64,000 nt of DNA from Paraburkholderia silviterrae (GCF_004353915.1 NZ_SMRP01000021.1:1-64000), one strand, 5' to 3'. Positions 28,022 through 37,238 are shown, counted from the first letter of the stretch. Notes: a model not told the origin generated them from the letters alone. Numbers and translations: made by a program.

Positions 28022-28278
28022 CGCGCGCGCAGCGCGACCGACACAGCGACAAAGACAAACGCGAGCGCCGTGCAAACGGGCCATTCGAGCAGCTCGCCAT
28101 CGTAGAAAAGACCGGTGGCGCGGCCCGCGGCCTTCGCGAGCGCCGCGCCGGCCAGCGCGGCCGCGACGGCGAACGCGAGCGATCTGCCTGCGGGGCCGGA
28201 CCCACGGCGCAGGGGATGGAAGAACCACCCCGCGCAGCCAATCGCGAGCCCGAGCACGACGATGCCTGACCAGCTCAT
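28015..28278 (-). CDS. Small membrane protein, three predicted spans
   Basis: This 87-residue frame encodes three hydrophobic segments: SGIVVLGLAIGCAGWFF, a middle AVAAALAGAALAKAAG segment and VCTALAFVFVAVSVAL, ending RARR. Size and topology resemble GlsB/YeaQ/YmgE stress-linked membrane proteins, but the glycine pattern is not clear enough to assign it. AGGA lies about 13 nt upstream of the ATG. It follows the response regulator divergently and precedes the aminopeptidase gene. Confidence 0.6.
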   Translation of the reverse strand: MSWSGIVVLGLAIGCAGWFFHPLRRGSGPAGRSLAFAVAAALAGAALAKAAGRATGLFYDGELLEWPVCTALAFVFVAVSVALRARR

Positions 28279-28473
28279 CAGCGCTCAGTCCTAAGGATTT
28301 TCGGAAGAGTCCGATAGGACTGTGGCGACGCAGCAGATAGCATTCTTTTGTCTCATTTACAACAGTATTTTTACTGGAAAACGGTCGGCTCGGCGCTTCC
28401 CGCGTAGCGGTTGAGTGTAGGGGGCGGGATGACGCAAGGCAAGCGCACCCAGCCTCAACGGCTGGACACTCTT

Positions 28474-29220
28474 ATGCGAATCGCTCTAGTCGAACCCGAT
28501 GCGCGCCAGGCCGAAATGATCGAGCGCTTGCTCATTTCAGGCGGCCATGCGTGCAGGCATTTCTACCTTGCTGCCCCACTCGTCGAAGCGCTTGAAAACG
28601 ACGCCTTCGACCTGTTGATGGCCGCCTCGTGGTGCGGCGACCTCGGCGGCGACGAACTCATCCCCCGTGCGCGCCGCCTGCTGCCGGGCCTGCCCGCCAT
28701 CGTGCTGATGGCCTCGCCGCACGAAAGCGAGATCGTCGCGAGCCTGCAAGCGGGCGCCGACGACTGCATCGCCAAGCCCGTGCGCGGCCCCGAAATGCTC
28801 GCGCGCATCGACGCCCTGCTGCGCCGCGCCGGCGTGCGCCGTCCGCGCAACCGCGCGCACCACGGCTTCGGCGACTATCTGTTCGATTCGGCGCGGTACG
28901 CGGTATCGTTCAGGGGCCAGACCGTCACGCTCACGCCGAAGGAGTTCCGCTTCGCGCTGCTGTTGTTCACCAACGCATCGCGTCCCGTTTCCCGGGCACG
29001 CATCCTCGAAACCGTCTGGAATCTGAACCGCGACGTTCGGTCGCGCACGCTCGATACGCACGCCTCGCGTCTGCGCAGCAAGTTGCAGCTCGGGCCTGAG
29101 CACGGCTGGCGTCTGACAACGTTGTATGGTTACGGCTACCAGCTGGAGAGGTTACCTATAACAAACGAGGAGGAGGCTGACACTGCCGACGCGAATGTCA
29201 GAAGCGCGGAAAAGTTATAA
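28474..29220 (+). CDS. Atypical OmpR-family response regulator
   Basis: This 248-residue protein has an N-terminal receiver-like domain (1-115) and a C-terminal winged-helix DNA-binding domain (about 140-235: LTPKEFRFALLLF, VWNLNRDVRSRTLDTHASRLRSKL, LTTLYGYGYQL). The beta-3 strand reads FDLLMAASW, which puts Ala51 where the phosphoacceptor aspartate belongs. The acidic pair is reduced to E7 and D9; Lys101 and Ser81 remain. Phosphorylation control is therefore doubtful. No histidine kinase is nearby. The start at 28474 fits the receiver domain; an ATG at 28429 with a G-rich region upstream would add 15 residues. The stop overlaps a TATAAT of hemA. Confidence 0.85.
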   Translation: MRIALVEPDARQAEMIERLLISGGHACRHFYLAAPLVEALENDAFDLLMAASWCGDLGGDELIPRARRLLPGLPAIVLMASPHESEIVASLQAGADDCIAKPVRGPEMLARIDALLRRAGVRRPRNRAHHGFGDYLFDSARYAVSFRGQTVTLTPKEFRFALLLFTNASRPVSRARILETVWNLNRDVRSRTLDTHASRLRSKLQLGPEHGWRLTTLYGYGYQLERLPITNEEEADTADANVRSAEKL

Positions 29221-29221
29221 T
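29216..29221 (+). promoter_or_regulatory. Possible -10 element of hemA
   Basis: A perfect TATAAT overlaps the TAA stop of the response regulator gene and lies 27 bp before the hemA ATG. No convincing -35 sits at the right distance. Confidence 0.35.
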
Positions 29222-29247
29222 ATCCGCCTAAATCATCGTCCCACGGT

Positions 29248-30639
29248 ATGCAGCTTCTAACGATCGGAATCAATCACCACACCGCGCCCGTCGCCTTGCG
29301 CGAACGCGTGGCGTTTCCGCTCGAACAGATCAAGCCCGCCCTCGCGCTGTTCAAGGACGCGTGGTCCGGCGGGCGGCGCAGCCTGAACGCCCCCGAAGCC
29401 GCCATTCTCTCCACCTGCAACCGCACCGAGCTTTACTGCGCGACCGACGCGCACAGCTCGCGCGATTCCGCCGTGGAATGGCTCTCGCACTACCACGGCA
29501 TCCGCACCGAGGAACTCGCGCCCCACGTCTACACGCTGCCGCAGTCCGAGGCCGTGCGCCATGCGTTCCGCGTGGCGTCGGGGCTCGACTCGATGGTGCT
29601 CGGCGAGACGCAGATCGTCGGCCAGATGAAGACCGCGGTACGCACCGCGACCGAGGCCGGCGCGCTCGGCACCTATTTGAACCAGCTGTTCCAGCGCACC
29701 TTCGCGGTGGCCAAGGAAGTGCGCAGCACCACCGAGATCGGCGCGCAGTCGGTTTCCATGGCCGCCGCCGCCGTGCGCCTCGCACAGCGCATCTTCGACA
29801 AGATCGCCAATCAGCGCGTGCTGTTCATCGGCGCAGGCGAGATGATTGAGTTGTGCGCCGCGCACTTCGCGGCGCAGCAGCCGCGCGAGCTCGTGGTTGC
29901 AAACCGCACCGCCGAGCGCGGCAAATACGTTGCCGAGCGTTTCGGTGGCCATGCCATTCCGCTCGCCGATCTGCCCACGCGCATGCACGAATTCGACATC
30001 ATCGTGTCGTGCACGGCGTCCACGCTGCCGATCATTGGTCTGGGCGCCGTCGAGCGCGCGGTGAAGGCGCGCCGGCACCGCCCGATCTTCATGGTCGACC
30101 TCGCGGTGCCGCGCGACATCGAAGCCGAAGTCGGCCAGCTCGAAGACGTGTTCCTCTACACCGTCGACGACCTCGGCACGATCGTGCGCGAAGGCAACGC
30201 CTCGCGCCAGGCCGCCGTGGCGCAGGCGGAAACCATCATCGAAACGCGCGTGGCGAATTTCATGCAGTGGCTCGACTCGCGCAGCATCGTGCCGGTCATC
30301 CGCCACATGCACACTCAGGCCGACGCCCTGCGCCGCGCCGAGCTCGAGCGCGCGCGCAAGTTGCTCGCGCGCGGCGACGACCCCGCGGCCGTGCTCGAAG
30401 CGCTGTCGCAATCGCTCACCAACAAGCTGATTCACGGCCCGACGCACGCGCTCAACACGTCGAGCGGCGAGAACCGCGATTCGCTCATCGAGTTGATGAG
30501 CGGCTTCTACCGCCATGGCCAGCCCGCGAGAGGCGGCGATGCGGCATCCGGTGCAGCGCCCGAAGCCGCTGAATCGGACCATTCGAACGACTCGAGCGCG
30601 CCGGACGCCTCCGCAGGCTCCGCCGACCGTTACCGTTAG
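29248..30639 (+). CDS. hemA: Glutamyl-tRNA reductase
   Basis: This 463-residue enzyme reduces glutamyl-tRNA to glutamate-1-semialdehyde, the first committed step of tetrapyrrole synthesis. The catalytic cysteine is Cys57 in ILSTCNRTELYC. LDSMVLGETQIVGQMK and the NADPH-binding GAGEMIELCA follow, and the C-terminal helical dimerisation domain ends at about residue 420. A low-complexity tail rich in Ala, Ser and Asp adds about 35 residues. The prfA-prmC genes follow, as in many proteobacteria. Confidence 0.96.
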   Translation: MQLLTIGINHHTAPVALRERVAFPLEQIKPALALFKDAWSGGRRSLNAPEAAILSTCNRTELYCATDAHSSRDSAVEWLSHYHGIRTEELAPHVYTLPQSEAVRHAFRVASGLDSMVLGETQIVGQMKTAVRTATEAGALGTYLNQLFQRTFAVAKEVRSTTEIGAQSVSMAAAAVRLAQRIFDKIANQRVLFIGAGEMIELCAAHFAAQQPRELVVANRTAERGKYVAERFGGHAIPLADLPTRMHEFDIIVSCTASTLPIIGLGAVERAVKARRHRPIFMVDLAVPRDIEAEVGQLEDVFLYTVDDLGTIVREGNASRQAAVAQAETIIETRVANFMQWLDSRSIVPVIRHMHTQADALRRAELERARKLLARGDDPAAVLEALSQSLTNKLIHGPTHALNTSSGENRDSLIELMSGFYRHGQPARGGDAASGAAPEAAESDHSNDSSAPDASAGSADRYR

Positions 30640-30754
30640 CGGCTCTCGCCGCCCGCGTGAGCCGCGCCAGGCGCGGCATGCATCCTGAAGCCTGGGCTCC
30701 CAGCCCGCCCCCTCTTTCCCGCAGTCCTTTCCGGAGCCCGCTCCGCACCGCCCG

Positions 30755-31837
30755 ATGAAAACGAGCATGCAATCGAAGCTCGACCAGCTGACTACCCGTC
30801 TGGCCGAGCTGAACGACCTGTTGAGCCGCCCCGACGTGACGTCCAACCGCGACCAGTACCGCAAGCTCACGCGCGAGCATGCGGAATTGGGGCCGGTGGT
30901 CGAGCATTACGCGCAGTGGCGCGGTGCGCTCGCCGACGAGGCGGCAGCCAAAGAGCTGTTCGCCGATGTGTCGATGCGCGACTTCGCCGAAGAAGAGGTG
31001 AAGGCGGCGCGCGAGCGCATGGCGCGACTCCAGCACGAGCTGCAGATGATGCTGCTGCCCAAGGACCCCAACGACGAGCGCAACGTGTTCCTCGAAATCC
31101 GCGCGGGCACCGGCGGCGACGAGTCGGCGCTGTTCGCGGGCGACCTGCTGCGCATGTACCTGCGCTACGCGGAGCGCAACCGCTGGCAGATCGAGATGAT
31201 GTCGGCAAGCGAGTCGGATCTGGGCGGCTACAAGGAAGTGATCGTGCGCATCGCGGGCGAGGCCGCATACTCGAAGCTCAAGTTCGAATCGGGCGGCCAC
31301 CGCGTGCAGCGCGTGCCGGCCACCGAAACGCAGGGCCGCATCCATACCTCGGCGTGCACGGTGGCGGTGATGCCCGAAGCCGACGAGATCGGCGAAGTCG
31401 AGATCAATCCCGCCGACCTGCGCATCGACACGTTCCGCGCCTCGGGCGCGGGCGGCCAGCACATCAACAAGACCGACTCGGCCGTGCGCGTGACGCACCT
31501 GCCGACCGGCATCGTGGTCGAGTGCCAGGACGACCGCTCGCAGCACAAGAACAAGGACCGCGCGCTCAAGGTGCTCGCCGCCCGCATCAAGGACAAGCAG
31601 TACCAGGAGCAGCACGCCAAGGAAGCGGCCACGCGCAAGAGCCTCGTGGGCTCGGGCGACCGCTCGGAGCGCATCCGCACCTACAACTTCCCGCAAGGGC
31701 GCCTCACCGATCACCGCATCAATCTGACGCTCTATCGCCTTGAAGCGATCATGGACGGCGATCTCGGCGAGCTGATCGGTGCGCTGGTTTCCGAGCATCA
31801 GGCCGAGCAGCTGGCCTCGCTCGGCGACGCCGATTGA
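30755..31837 (+). CDS. prfA: Peptide chain release factor 1
   Basis: This 360-residue factor ends translation at UAA and UAG. The GGQ motif that triggers peptide release is at residues 233-235, inside GAGGQHINKTDSAVRV. The PAT tripeptide for stop-codon reading is in RVPATETQGR. The glutamine of GGQ is the substrate of PrmC, whose gene follows 24 bases later. ATG at 30755 is used; a second in-frame ATG lies four codons on. Confidence 0.96.
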   Translation: MKTSMQSKLDQLTTRLAELNDLLSRPDVTSNRDQYRKLTREHAELGPVVEHYAQWRGALADEAAAKELFADVSMRDFAEEEVKAARERMARLQHELQMMLLPKDPNDERNVFLEIRAGTGGDESALFAGDLLRMYLRYAERNRWQIEMMSASESDLGGYKEVIVRIAGEAAYSKLKFESGGHRVQRVPATETQGRIHTSACTVAVMPEADEIGEVEINPADLRIDTFRASGAGGQHINKTDSAVRVTHLPTGIVVECQDDRSQHKNKDRALKVLAARIKDKQYQEQHAKEAATRKSLVGSGDRSERIRTYNFPQGRLTDHRINLTLYRLEAIMDGDLGELIGALVSEHQAEQLASLGDAD

Positions 31838-31861
31838 GCGCGCGCTGAGCCCCACCGCACC

Positions 31862-32710
31862 GTGAGCTTGCCCGCCGTCACCGCCGATACCCTGCTGCGC
31901 TCCTCGCCGCTGCCCGCGCTCGAGGCGCGCATCCTGCTCATGCACGTGCTGGGCTGGCGCCGCACCGAGCTGATCACGCGCGGCGAACGCCCGCTCGAAG
32001 CCGCGCAGATCGACACGTATCGCGCGCTCGAAGTGCGCCGCGCGCAGGGCGAGCCCATCGCGCAACTCGTGGGCACGCGCGAGTTCTACGGGCTCGACTT
32101 CGACGTCACACCCGACGTGCTGATTCCGCGTCCGGAAACCGAGCTCCTCGTCGAAACCGCTCTGGCAGCCATGGAAGGCCGCGCTCAGCCGCGCGTGCTC
32201 GATCTCGGCACGGGCAGCGGCGCCATCGCCGTGGCCATCGCCTCCGCGCGGCCCGATGCGCGCGTGTGGGCCGTCGACCGATCACAGGCCGCGCTCGACG
32301 TGGCCGCGCGCAACGCCGCCAGGCTGCTCGATGCACGGCGCCCCGGCGGCGCGCTCACCTTGGTGGCCGCCAGCTGGTACGACGCGCTCGATCCCGCGTT
32401 GCACTTCGATGTCATCGTGAGCAATCCGCCCTATATCGCGAGCGGCGACCCGCATCTGGCGCAAGGCGACCTGCGCTTCGAACCGCGCGGCGCCCTCACC
32501 GACGAAGCCGACGGCCTCACGGCGCTGCGCGCGATCGTCGCCGGCGCCCCCGCGCGCCTCGTGCCGGGCGGCGTGCTCTGGATGGAGCACGGCTACGATC
32601 AGGCCGCGGCCGTGCGCGCGCTGCTCGAAGCACAAGGTTTCGCCGATGTCGGCTCCAGAGAGGATCTGGCCGGCATCGAGCGCATCAGCGGCGCACGCCT
32701 GGCGGGCTAG
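31862..32710 (+). CDS. prmC: Release factor glutamine N5-methyltransferase
   Basis: This 282-residue SAM-dependent enzyme methylates the GGQ glutamine of RF1 and RF2. The SAM-binding motif is VLDLGTGSGAIAVAIA, and NPPY at residues 188-191 binds the glutamine side chain. A GTG start at 31862 gives the proper N-terminal helical domain; no ATG is placed better. Confidence 0.94.
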   Translation: MSLPAVTADTLLRSSPLPALEARILLMHVLGWRRTELITRGERPLEAAQIDTYRALEVRRAQGEPIAQLVGTREFYGLDFDVTPDVLIPRPETELLVETALAAMEGRAQPRVLDLGTGSGAIAVAIASARPDARVWAVDRSQAALDVAARNAARLLDARRPGGALTLVAASWYDALDPALHFDVIVSNPPYIASGDPHLAQGDLRFEPRGALTDEADGLTALRAIVAGAPARLVPGGVLWMEHGYDQAAAVRALLEAQGFADVGSREDLAGIERISGARLAG

Positions 32711-32854
32711 CCGCGAGCGGACCAGACGAGAACGCCGGCGATATGCGGCGAGCCGGCCGCGCCGCCAGGGTGTGGCCGGCCCGCGCAGGCGAAATCCGCT
32801 ATCATTTCACTCTGCATTCATCGTTTTCAGCATCTATCAATCCCAAGGTCAGAC

Positions 32855-33166
32855 ATGGACACCCAACATCGCATCAAGCAGATCGTCGACGAAAATGCCG
32901 TCGTCCTCTTTATGAAGGGCAACGCGCAGTTTCCGATGTGCGGTTTCTCCGGCCGCGCGGTGCAAATCCTGAAAGCCTGCGGCGTCGAAGAGTTCAAGAC
33001 CGTCAACGTGCTCGAAGACGACGCGGTCCGCCAGGGCATCAAGGAATTCTCGAACTGGCCGACCATTCCGCAGCTCTATGTGAAGGGCGAATTCATCGGC
33101 GGTTCGGACATCATGATGGAGATGTACCAGAACGGCGAACTGCAGCAACTGTTCGCCGCGGCGTAA
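32855..33166 (+). CDS. grxD: Monothiol glutaredoxin GrxD
   Basis: This 103-residue monothiol glutaredoxin has the CGFS active site at residues 29-32, with the glutathione-binding WPTIPQLYV and GGSDIMMEM segments. Proteins of this type bind a glutathione-ligated [2Fe-2S] cluster and deliver it to client proteins, often with BolA. It is a single-domain form of normal length. Confidence 0.96.
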   Translation: MDTQHRIKQIVDENAVVLFMKGNAQFPMCGFSGRAVQILKACGVEEFKTVNVLEDDAVRQGIKEFSNWPTIPQLYVKGEFIGGSDIMMEMYQNGELQQLFAAA

Positions 33167-33314
33167 AGCCATTCGAAGCGAAGCGGCGCGGCAAATGCCC
33201 GCCGCTTTCGTTTCCCCTGCTTCGCCTCGCTCATCTAGCGCGCTTTCGAGTCGTTTCTGTGCCGAAAAGCGCGTCGTCTTTCGCGATCTTCTCGCACCTC
33301 GTGCCTCGCCCCTC

Positions 33315-33938
33315 GTGAACGCCACGCCCCTTGCCCCGCCCTCCCATGCGCAGACCGCTTCCCGTCGGCTGATCGTCGCGATCACGGGCGCAACGGGCGC
33401 GATCTACGGCGTGCGCATTCTCGACACGCTGCGGCGCCTTGGCGGCGTGGAGACCCATCTGCTGATCTCGTCGGCCGGCTGGCTCAACATCCAGCATGAG
33501 CTGCAGCTCACGAAAGACGACCTCCACGCACGCGCCGACGTCGTGCATTCGGTGCGCGATGTGGGCGCCACGATTGCCTCGGGCTCGTTCGCGACCGACG
33601 GCATGATCGTCGCGCCCTGCTCGATGAAGACGCTCGCGAGTATTGCGCATGGCCTCTCCGACAACCTGATCTCCCGGGCCGCCGACGTCACGCTCAAGGA
33701 GCGCCGTCGCCTCGTGCTGCTGGTGCGCGAGACGCCGCTCAATCTCGCGCATCTGCGCAACATGACCGCCGTGACCGAGATGGGCGGCGTGATTTTTCCG
33801 CCGCTGCCGGCGTTCTACAACCAGCCCGCCAGCATCGACGAGATGGTCGATCACACGGTCGCGCGCGTGCTCGACCTGTTCGCGCTCGGCCCAGCGCTCT
33901 CCCCCGCGTGGCCCGGCCTGCGCGGTGTCGCGGACTGA
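33315..33938 (+). CDS. ubiX: Flavin prenyltransferase UbiX
   Basis: This about 207-residue enzyme prenylates FMN to make the cofactor of UbiD-type decarboxylases in ubiquinone synthesis. The FMN-binding motif is VAITGATGAIYGVRIL; later SGSFATDGMIVAPCSMKT and RRLVLLVRETPLN are typical. The start is uncertain: a GTG at 33315 gives the usual length, whereas an ATG at 33195 would add 40 residues of non-homologous sequence. No strong ribosome site separates the two. Confidence 0.92.
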   Translation: MNATPLAPPSHAQTASRRLIVAITGATGAIYGVRILDTLRRLGGVETHLLISSAGWLNIQHELQLTKDDLHARADVVHSVRDVGATIASGSFATDGMIVAPCSMKTLASIAHGLSDNLISRAADVTLKERRRLVLLVRETPLNLAHLRNMTAVTEMGGVIFPPLPAFYNQPASIDEMVDHTVARVLDLFALGPALSPAWPGLRGVAD

Positions 33939-34093
33939 CTTTCGCGCAACGCTTTAGCATCGGCGCAGAGCCAGGCCGATTATCAACATCGGCGACACAA
34001 TCAATTCCCTTATACCCTGTTTAATTCGCGCGGGTAGGGTCTTATATTGATCGCAACGCGAAACTTCCCGGCTGCCCCGCGCTGCCCACGATC

Positions 34094-34888
34094 ATGACCA
34101 CCCGTACGCCCACCCTGTTTCTCTCGCACGGCGCGCCCACGCTGCCGATCGACCCGTCGCTGCCGTCTGGCGGTTTCACGGCGCTCGCGCAGCACCTGCC
34201 GCGTCCGAAGTCCGTGCTGATCCTCTCGGCGCACTGGAACACGCTCAAGCCCACTGTGAGCACGGCGGAGCAGCCCGAGACCATTCACGACTTCTATGGC
34301 TTCCCGCGCGCGCTCTACGAGATCCAGTACCCCGCGCCCGGTGCCCCCGAGACTGCGCAGCGCGCGGCGGCGCTGCTGCGCGCGCAAGGCGTCCCGGTGG
34401 ACGAAGAGGCGCACGGCCTCGACCACGGCGCCTGGGTGCCAATGCTGCTGATGTTCCCGGACGCCGATGTGCCCGTCACGCAGCTCTCGATCCAGCCACG
34501 CGCCGACGCCGCCCACCACTTCGCGCTCGGCCGTGCGCTGCGCGAGTTGCGCGAGGAAGGTGTGATGGTGATCGGTTCGGGCCAGATCACACACAACTTG
34601 CGTGCCGCGGACTTCTCGGCGGGTCCGGAAGACGCCGATTCGCGCGCGGCCGAATTCACCGACTGGTTCGAAGCGCGCCTCGCGGCCCGCGACATCGACG
34701 CGCTGCTCGATTACCGCCGTCAGGCGCCGCACGCGGTGCTCATGCATCCCACCGACGAGCATCTGTTGCCGGTCTTCGCCGCGCTCGGCGCCGCCGACGA
34801 CGACTACACGCTTGGCGTCCAGTCGCTCGGCACCTACCAGCGCACGCTGGCGATGACGAACTACGTGTTCGGCTCGACGCTCCAGTAA
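34094..34888 (+). CDS. ygiD: 4,5-DOPA extradiol dioxygenase-like protein (YgiD family)
   Basis: This 264-residue class III extradiol dioxygenase family member carries SHGAP at the N-terminus, LSAHWNT and LDHGAWVP, whose histidines are the metal ligands. YgiD-type proteins cleave DOPA or related catechols; the natural substrate in bacteria is not settled. It is a single gene ahead of a strong terminator. Confidence 0.88.
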   Translation: MTTRTPTLFLSHGAPTLPIDPSLPSGGFTALAQHLPRPKSVLILSAHWNTLKPTVSTAEQPETIHDFYGFPRALYEIQYPAPGAPETAQRAAALLRAQGVPVDEEAHGLDHGAWVPMLLMFPDADVPVTQLSIQPRADAAHHFALGRALRELREEGVMVIGSGQITHNLRAADFSAGPEDADSRAAEFTDWFEARLAARDIDALLDYRRQAPHAVLMHPTDEHLLPVFAALGAADDDYTLGVQSLGTYQRTLAMTNYVFGSTLQ

Positions 34889-34908
34889 CGTCCGCCGCAC
34901 CATGCAAC

Positions 34909-34940
34909 AAGGCCCGCCTGAATCGCTTCAGGCGGGCCTT
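34909..34940. terminator. Bidirectional terminator after ygiD
   Basis: AAGGCCCGCCTGAA pairs with TTCAGGCGGGCCTT over 14 bp with a TCGC loop. It separates ygiD from the converging permease gene. Confidence 0.9.
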
Positions 34941-34985
34941 GTGTTTTGCGGCGAGCCCGCATCAGCGGGCCGCGCAACCGGACAG

Positions 34986-35021
34986 GGTGCGCTGCTTGGT
35001 GCGCGGCTTAGTGCGCGCCGA
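34986..35021. repeat. 12-bp tandem repeat across the permease stop codon
   Basis: Three adjacent units: GGTGCGCTGCTT, GGTGCGCGGCTT and AGTGCGCGCCGA. The complement of the permease TAA (35008-35010) spans the junction of units two and three. The last codons of the gene are thus repeated downstream of its stop. Confidence 0.7.
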
Positions 35022-36603
35022 TGCCTTCGAGCACTTCGTCGTGTTCGTCACGCTCTTTCAGATACGGCGTGCGATAACCCGAATTCACACCCCAGTAGTA
35101 GAAACCGAGCGAGATGATCGCGACCACCAGCATGTCCCAGCCGTAGGGAATGACGTCGTGGCCGCCGAACTGCTTGCTGCCGATCAGCGAAAGAACGGCC
35201 ATGGTCGGCAGGTAGGCGCACAGCCACCATGCCGCCTTCAGGTCCTGGCCCCAACCGGCCCAGCCTTCCTTGCCCTGGAAGTAGAAGTACACCGGCAGCG
35301 CGACGACCATCAGCAGAATGATTTCGCCGGTCAGCGGCCACTTCGCCCAGTACAGGATCATCGACGCGCAAACGAACGCGAACGGCGCGATCACATTCAT
35401 GAACGGCACGGTGAGCGGACGCTCGAGGTCCGTCGCGGCGCGCTTGAGCGCCATCAGGGCGATCGGGCCGGTGAGGTACGAGATGACCGTCGCCACCGAG
35501 ATCACCGCCGCGAGCGAGCTCCAGCCGCGGAAGAAGAACATGAAGATGAACGAGACGAACAGGTTGAACCACATCGCCTGGCGCGGCACGCCGTAGAACG
35601 GGTGCACGTTGCCGAACATCTTCGGCATCGTGTTGTTGCGCTCCATCGCGTAGATCATGCGCGAGGTCGTGGCCATGTAGGTCGTGCCGGTGCCGCTCGG
35701 GCTCACGAACGCGTCCACGTAGAGCAGGATCGCGAGCCAGTTCAGGTTCAGCGCGATCGCGAGCTCAGCGAACGGCGACTTGAAGTTGAACGTGTTCCAG
35801 CCTTTCATGACGTCCGTCGGGCTGACCGCGCCGATATAGGCGACTTGCAGCAGCACGTAGATCACGAGCGCGCACAGAATCGAGCCGATCACCGCGAACG
35901 GCACGCTCTTCGACGGGTTACGCGCCTCGCCGGCGAGATTGATCGGGCTCTGGAAGCCGTTGAACGCGAACACGATGCCGCTGGTGGCAACGGCCGTGAA
36001 CACCGACGACCAGCCATAGGGCGCGAAGTCGGTCGACTGGCCGAAGTTCTCGTGATGGAAACCCGTAGCCATCAGGCCCGCGATCGTGAGACCGGGGATG
36101 ATGAACTTGAAGATCGTGATGGCGCTGTTGGCCCGCGCGAACAGCTTCACACCCCAATAATTGAGCATGAAGTAAATGATCACGAGCAGTGCCGAGAGGA
36201 ATAGCCCTGAATGAGTCAGTGATCCGTCGACGAACAGCGCGTGCGCCCAAGGGTAGGGCCAGGTGCTCATGTACTGGATCGAGGCCTCGGCTTCGATGGG
36301 AATCACCGAAACGATGGCGATCCAGTTCGCCCAGGCGCTGATGAAGCCCACCAGTGCGCCGTGCGAGTAGCGGGCGTAGCGGACCATGCCGCCCGATTCG
36401 GGGAACATCGCGCCGAGCTCGGCGTAAGTGAGCGCAATCGCGAGAATAACCACGGCGCCGATGATCCAGGCGCAGATGGCCGCCGGACCTGCAATTTTCG
36501 CCGCCTTCCACGCGCCGAACAGCCAGCCCGAACCGATGATCGACCCGAGGCCGGTAAACATCAGCGCGAACGGGCCGATGTTCCGTTGAATAGAACTTTT
36601 CAC
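35008..36603 (-). CDS. APC family amino acid permease
   Basis: This 531-residue inner-membrane transporter has about 12-14 predicted spans. The first span carries GLGSIIGSGWLFG, the consensus helix of the APC superfamily, and FNGFQSPINLAGEARNPSKS is another family hallmark. It resembles proton-coupled aspartate permeases, but the substrate is not proven by sequence. The start is a GTG at 36603, since AGGAGAAGAC lies right before it; a longer frame upstream lacks membrane features. Confidence 0.88.
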   Translation of the reverse strand: MKSSIQRNIGPFALMFTGLGSIIGSGWLFGAWKAAKIAGPAAICAWIIGAVVILAIALTYAELGAMFPESGGMVRYARYSHGALVGFISAWANWIAIVSVIPIEAEASIQYMSTWPYPWAHALFVDGSLTHSGLFLSALLVIIYFMLNYWGVKLFARANSAITIFKFIIPGLTIAGLMATGFHHENFGQSTDFAPYGWSSVFTAVATSGIVFAFNGFQSPINLAGEARNPSKSVPFAVIGSILCALVIYVLLQVAYIGAVSPTDVMKGWNTFNFKSPFAELAIALNLNWLAILLYVDAFVSPSGTGTTYMATTSRMIYAMERNNTMPKMFGNVHPFYGVPRQAMWFNLFVSFIFMFFFRGWSSLAAVISVATVISYLTGPIALMALKRAATDLERPLTVPFMNVIAPFAFVCASMILYWAKWPLTGEIILLMVVALPVYFYFQGKEGWAGWGQDLKAAWWLCAYLPTMAVLSLIGSKQFGGHDVIPYGWDMLVVAIISLGFYYWGVNSGYRTPYLKERDEHDEVLEGIGAH

Positions 36604-36862
36604 GTCTTCTCCTGTTTCAAGAGCAGTTCGACACCGCTTGCCCCGTCTGTTGTGCGGGCGGGATTCGGACGGCGGTCGCACCTGCGCGCGGTCAGATTGC
36701 GCCCGAAGGCGCAACTCGTGCGCGGCGCGTAGTTTAACGGTTGCACCATCAAAAGGCGTCAAAAATCTACTGGCACTACAAAAAAAACAGCCACTTAGCA
36801 AGCTTTGTAAGATCCTGTTTCGACCCCGTCGTAAAAATATATGGAGATTCCCTGGGTGCTAG

Positions 36863-36891
36863 TTGACCTTCATGCCAATAAGCCGTATAAA
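36863..36891 (+). promoter_or_regulatory. Sigma-70 promoter of the cold-shock gene
   Basis: TTGACC and TATAAA are separated by exactly 17 bp. Transcription would start near 36898, giving an untranslated leader of about 137 nt before the cold-shock gene. Long leaders are typical of cold-inducible csp mRNAs. The patch is clearly AT-richer than the flanking genes. Confidence 0.75.
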
Positions 36892-37034
36892 GTCCGGGCA
36901 GGATTTCAAGCGGCGAGTGTGAATAGGTCTTTCGTAGTTCGCCCATCAACGGTACTCCGGCTGGTCCCATACCCCTTCCTTGATTTTCGTGCACCTCTTT
37001 GGCTTCGGCCTTCATTCATTTTTAGGAAAGTAAT

Positions 37035-37238
37035 ATGGAAACCGGTACCGTCAAGTGGTTCAATGACGCTAAGGGCTTTGGCTTCATCACGCCGGACGGC
37101 GGCGGCGAAGATCTGTTCGCGCACTTCTCGGAAATCAAGGTCGACGGCTTCAAGACGCTGCAAGAGAACCAAAAGGTTCAATTCGAAGTCCGTACGGGCC
37201 CGAAGGGCAAGCAAGCTGCAAACATCAAGCCGGTCTAA
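37035..37238 (+). CDS. Cold-shock protein (CspA family)
   Basis: This 67-residue single-domain OB-fold protein has RNP1 (KGFGFITP) and RNP2 (DLFAHFSEI) nucleic-acid-binding motifs. It binds single-stranded RNA and DNA and is expected to act as an RNA chaperone. TAGGAAA lies at the proper distance before the ATG. The long leader and strong promoter suggest post-transcriptional control, though whether it is cold-induced cannot be told from sequence. Confidence 0.96.
   Translation: METGTVKWFNDAKGFGFITPDGGGEDLFAHFSEIKVDGFKTLQENQKVQFEVRTGPKGKQAANIKPV

Noticed and set aside
34939..36204. 421-codon plus-strand frame opposite the amino acid permease
   Set aside because: Its translation is an Arg/His/Glu-rich antisense artefact, while the other strand encodes a clear transporter.
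36776..37015. 79-codon minus-strand frame across the cold-shock promoter
   Set aside because: It overlaps a clear promoter and leader region, has no ribosome site and no family likeness.
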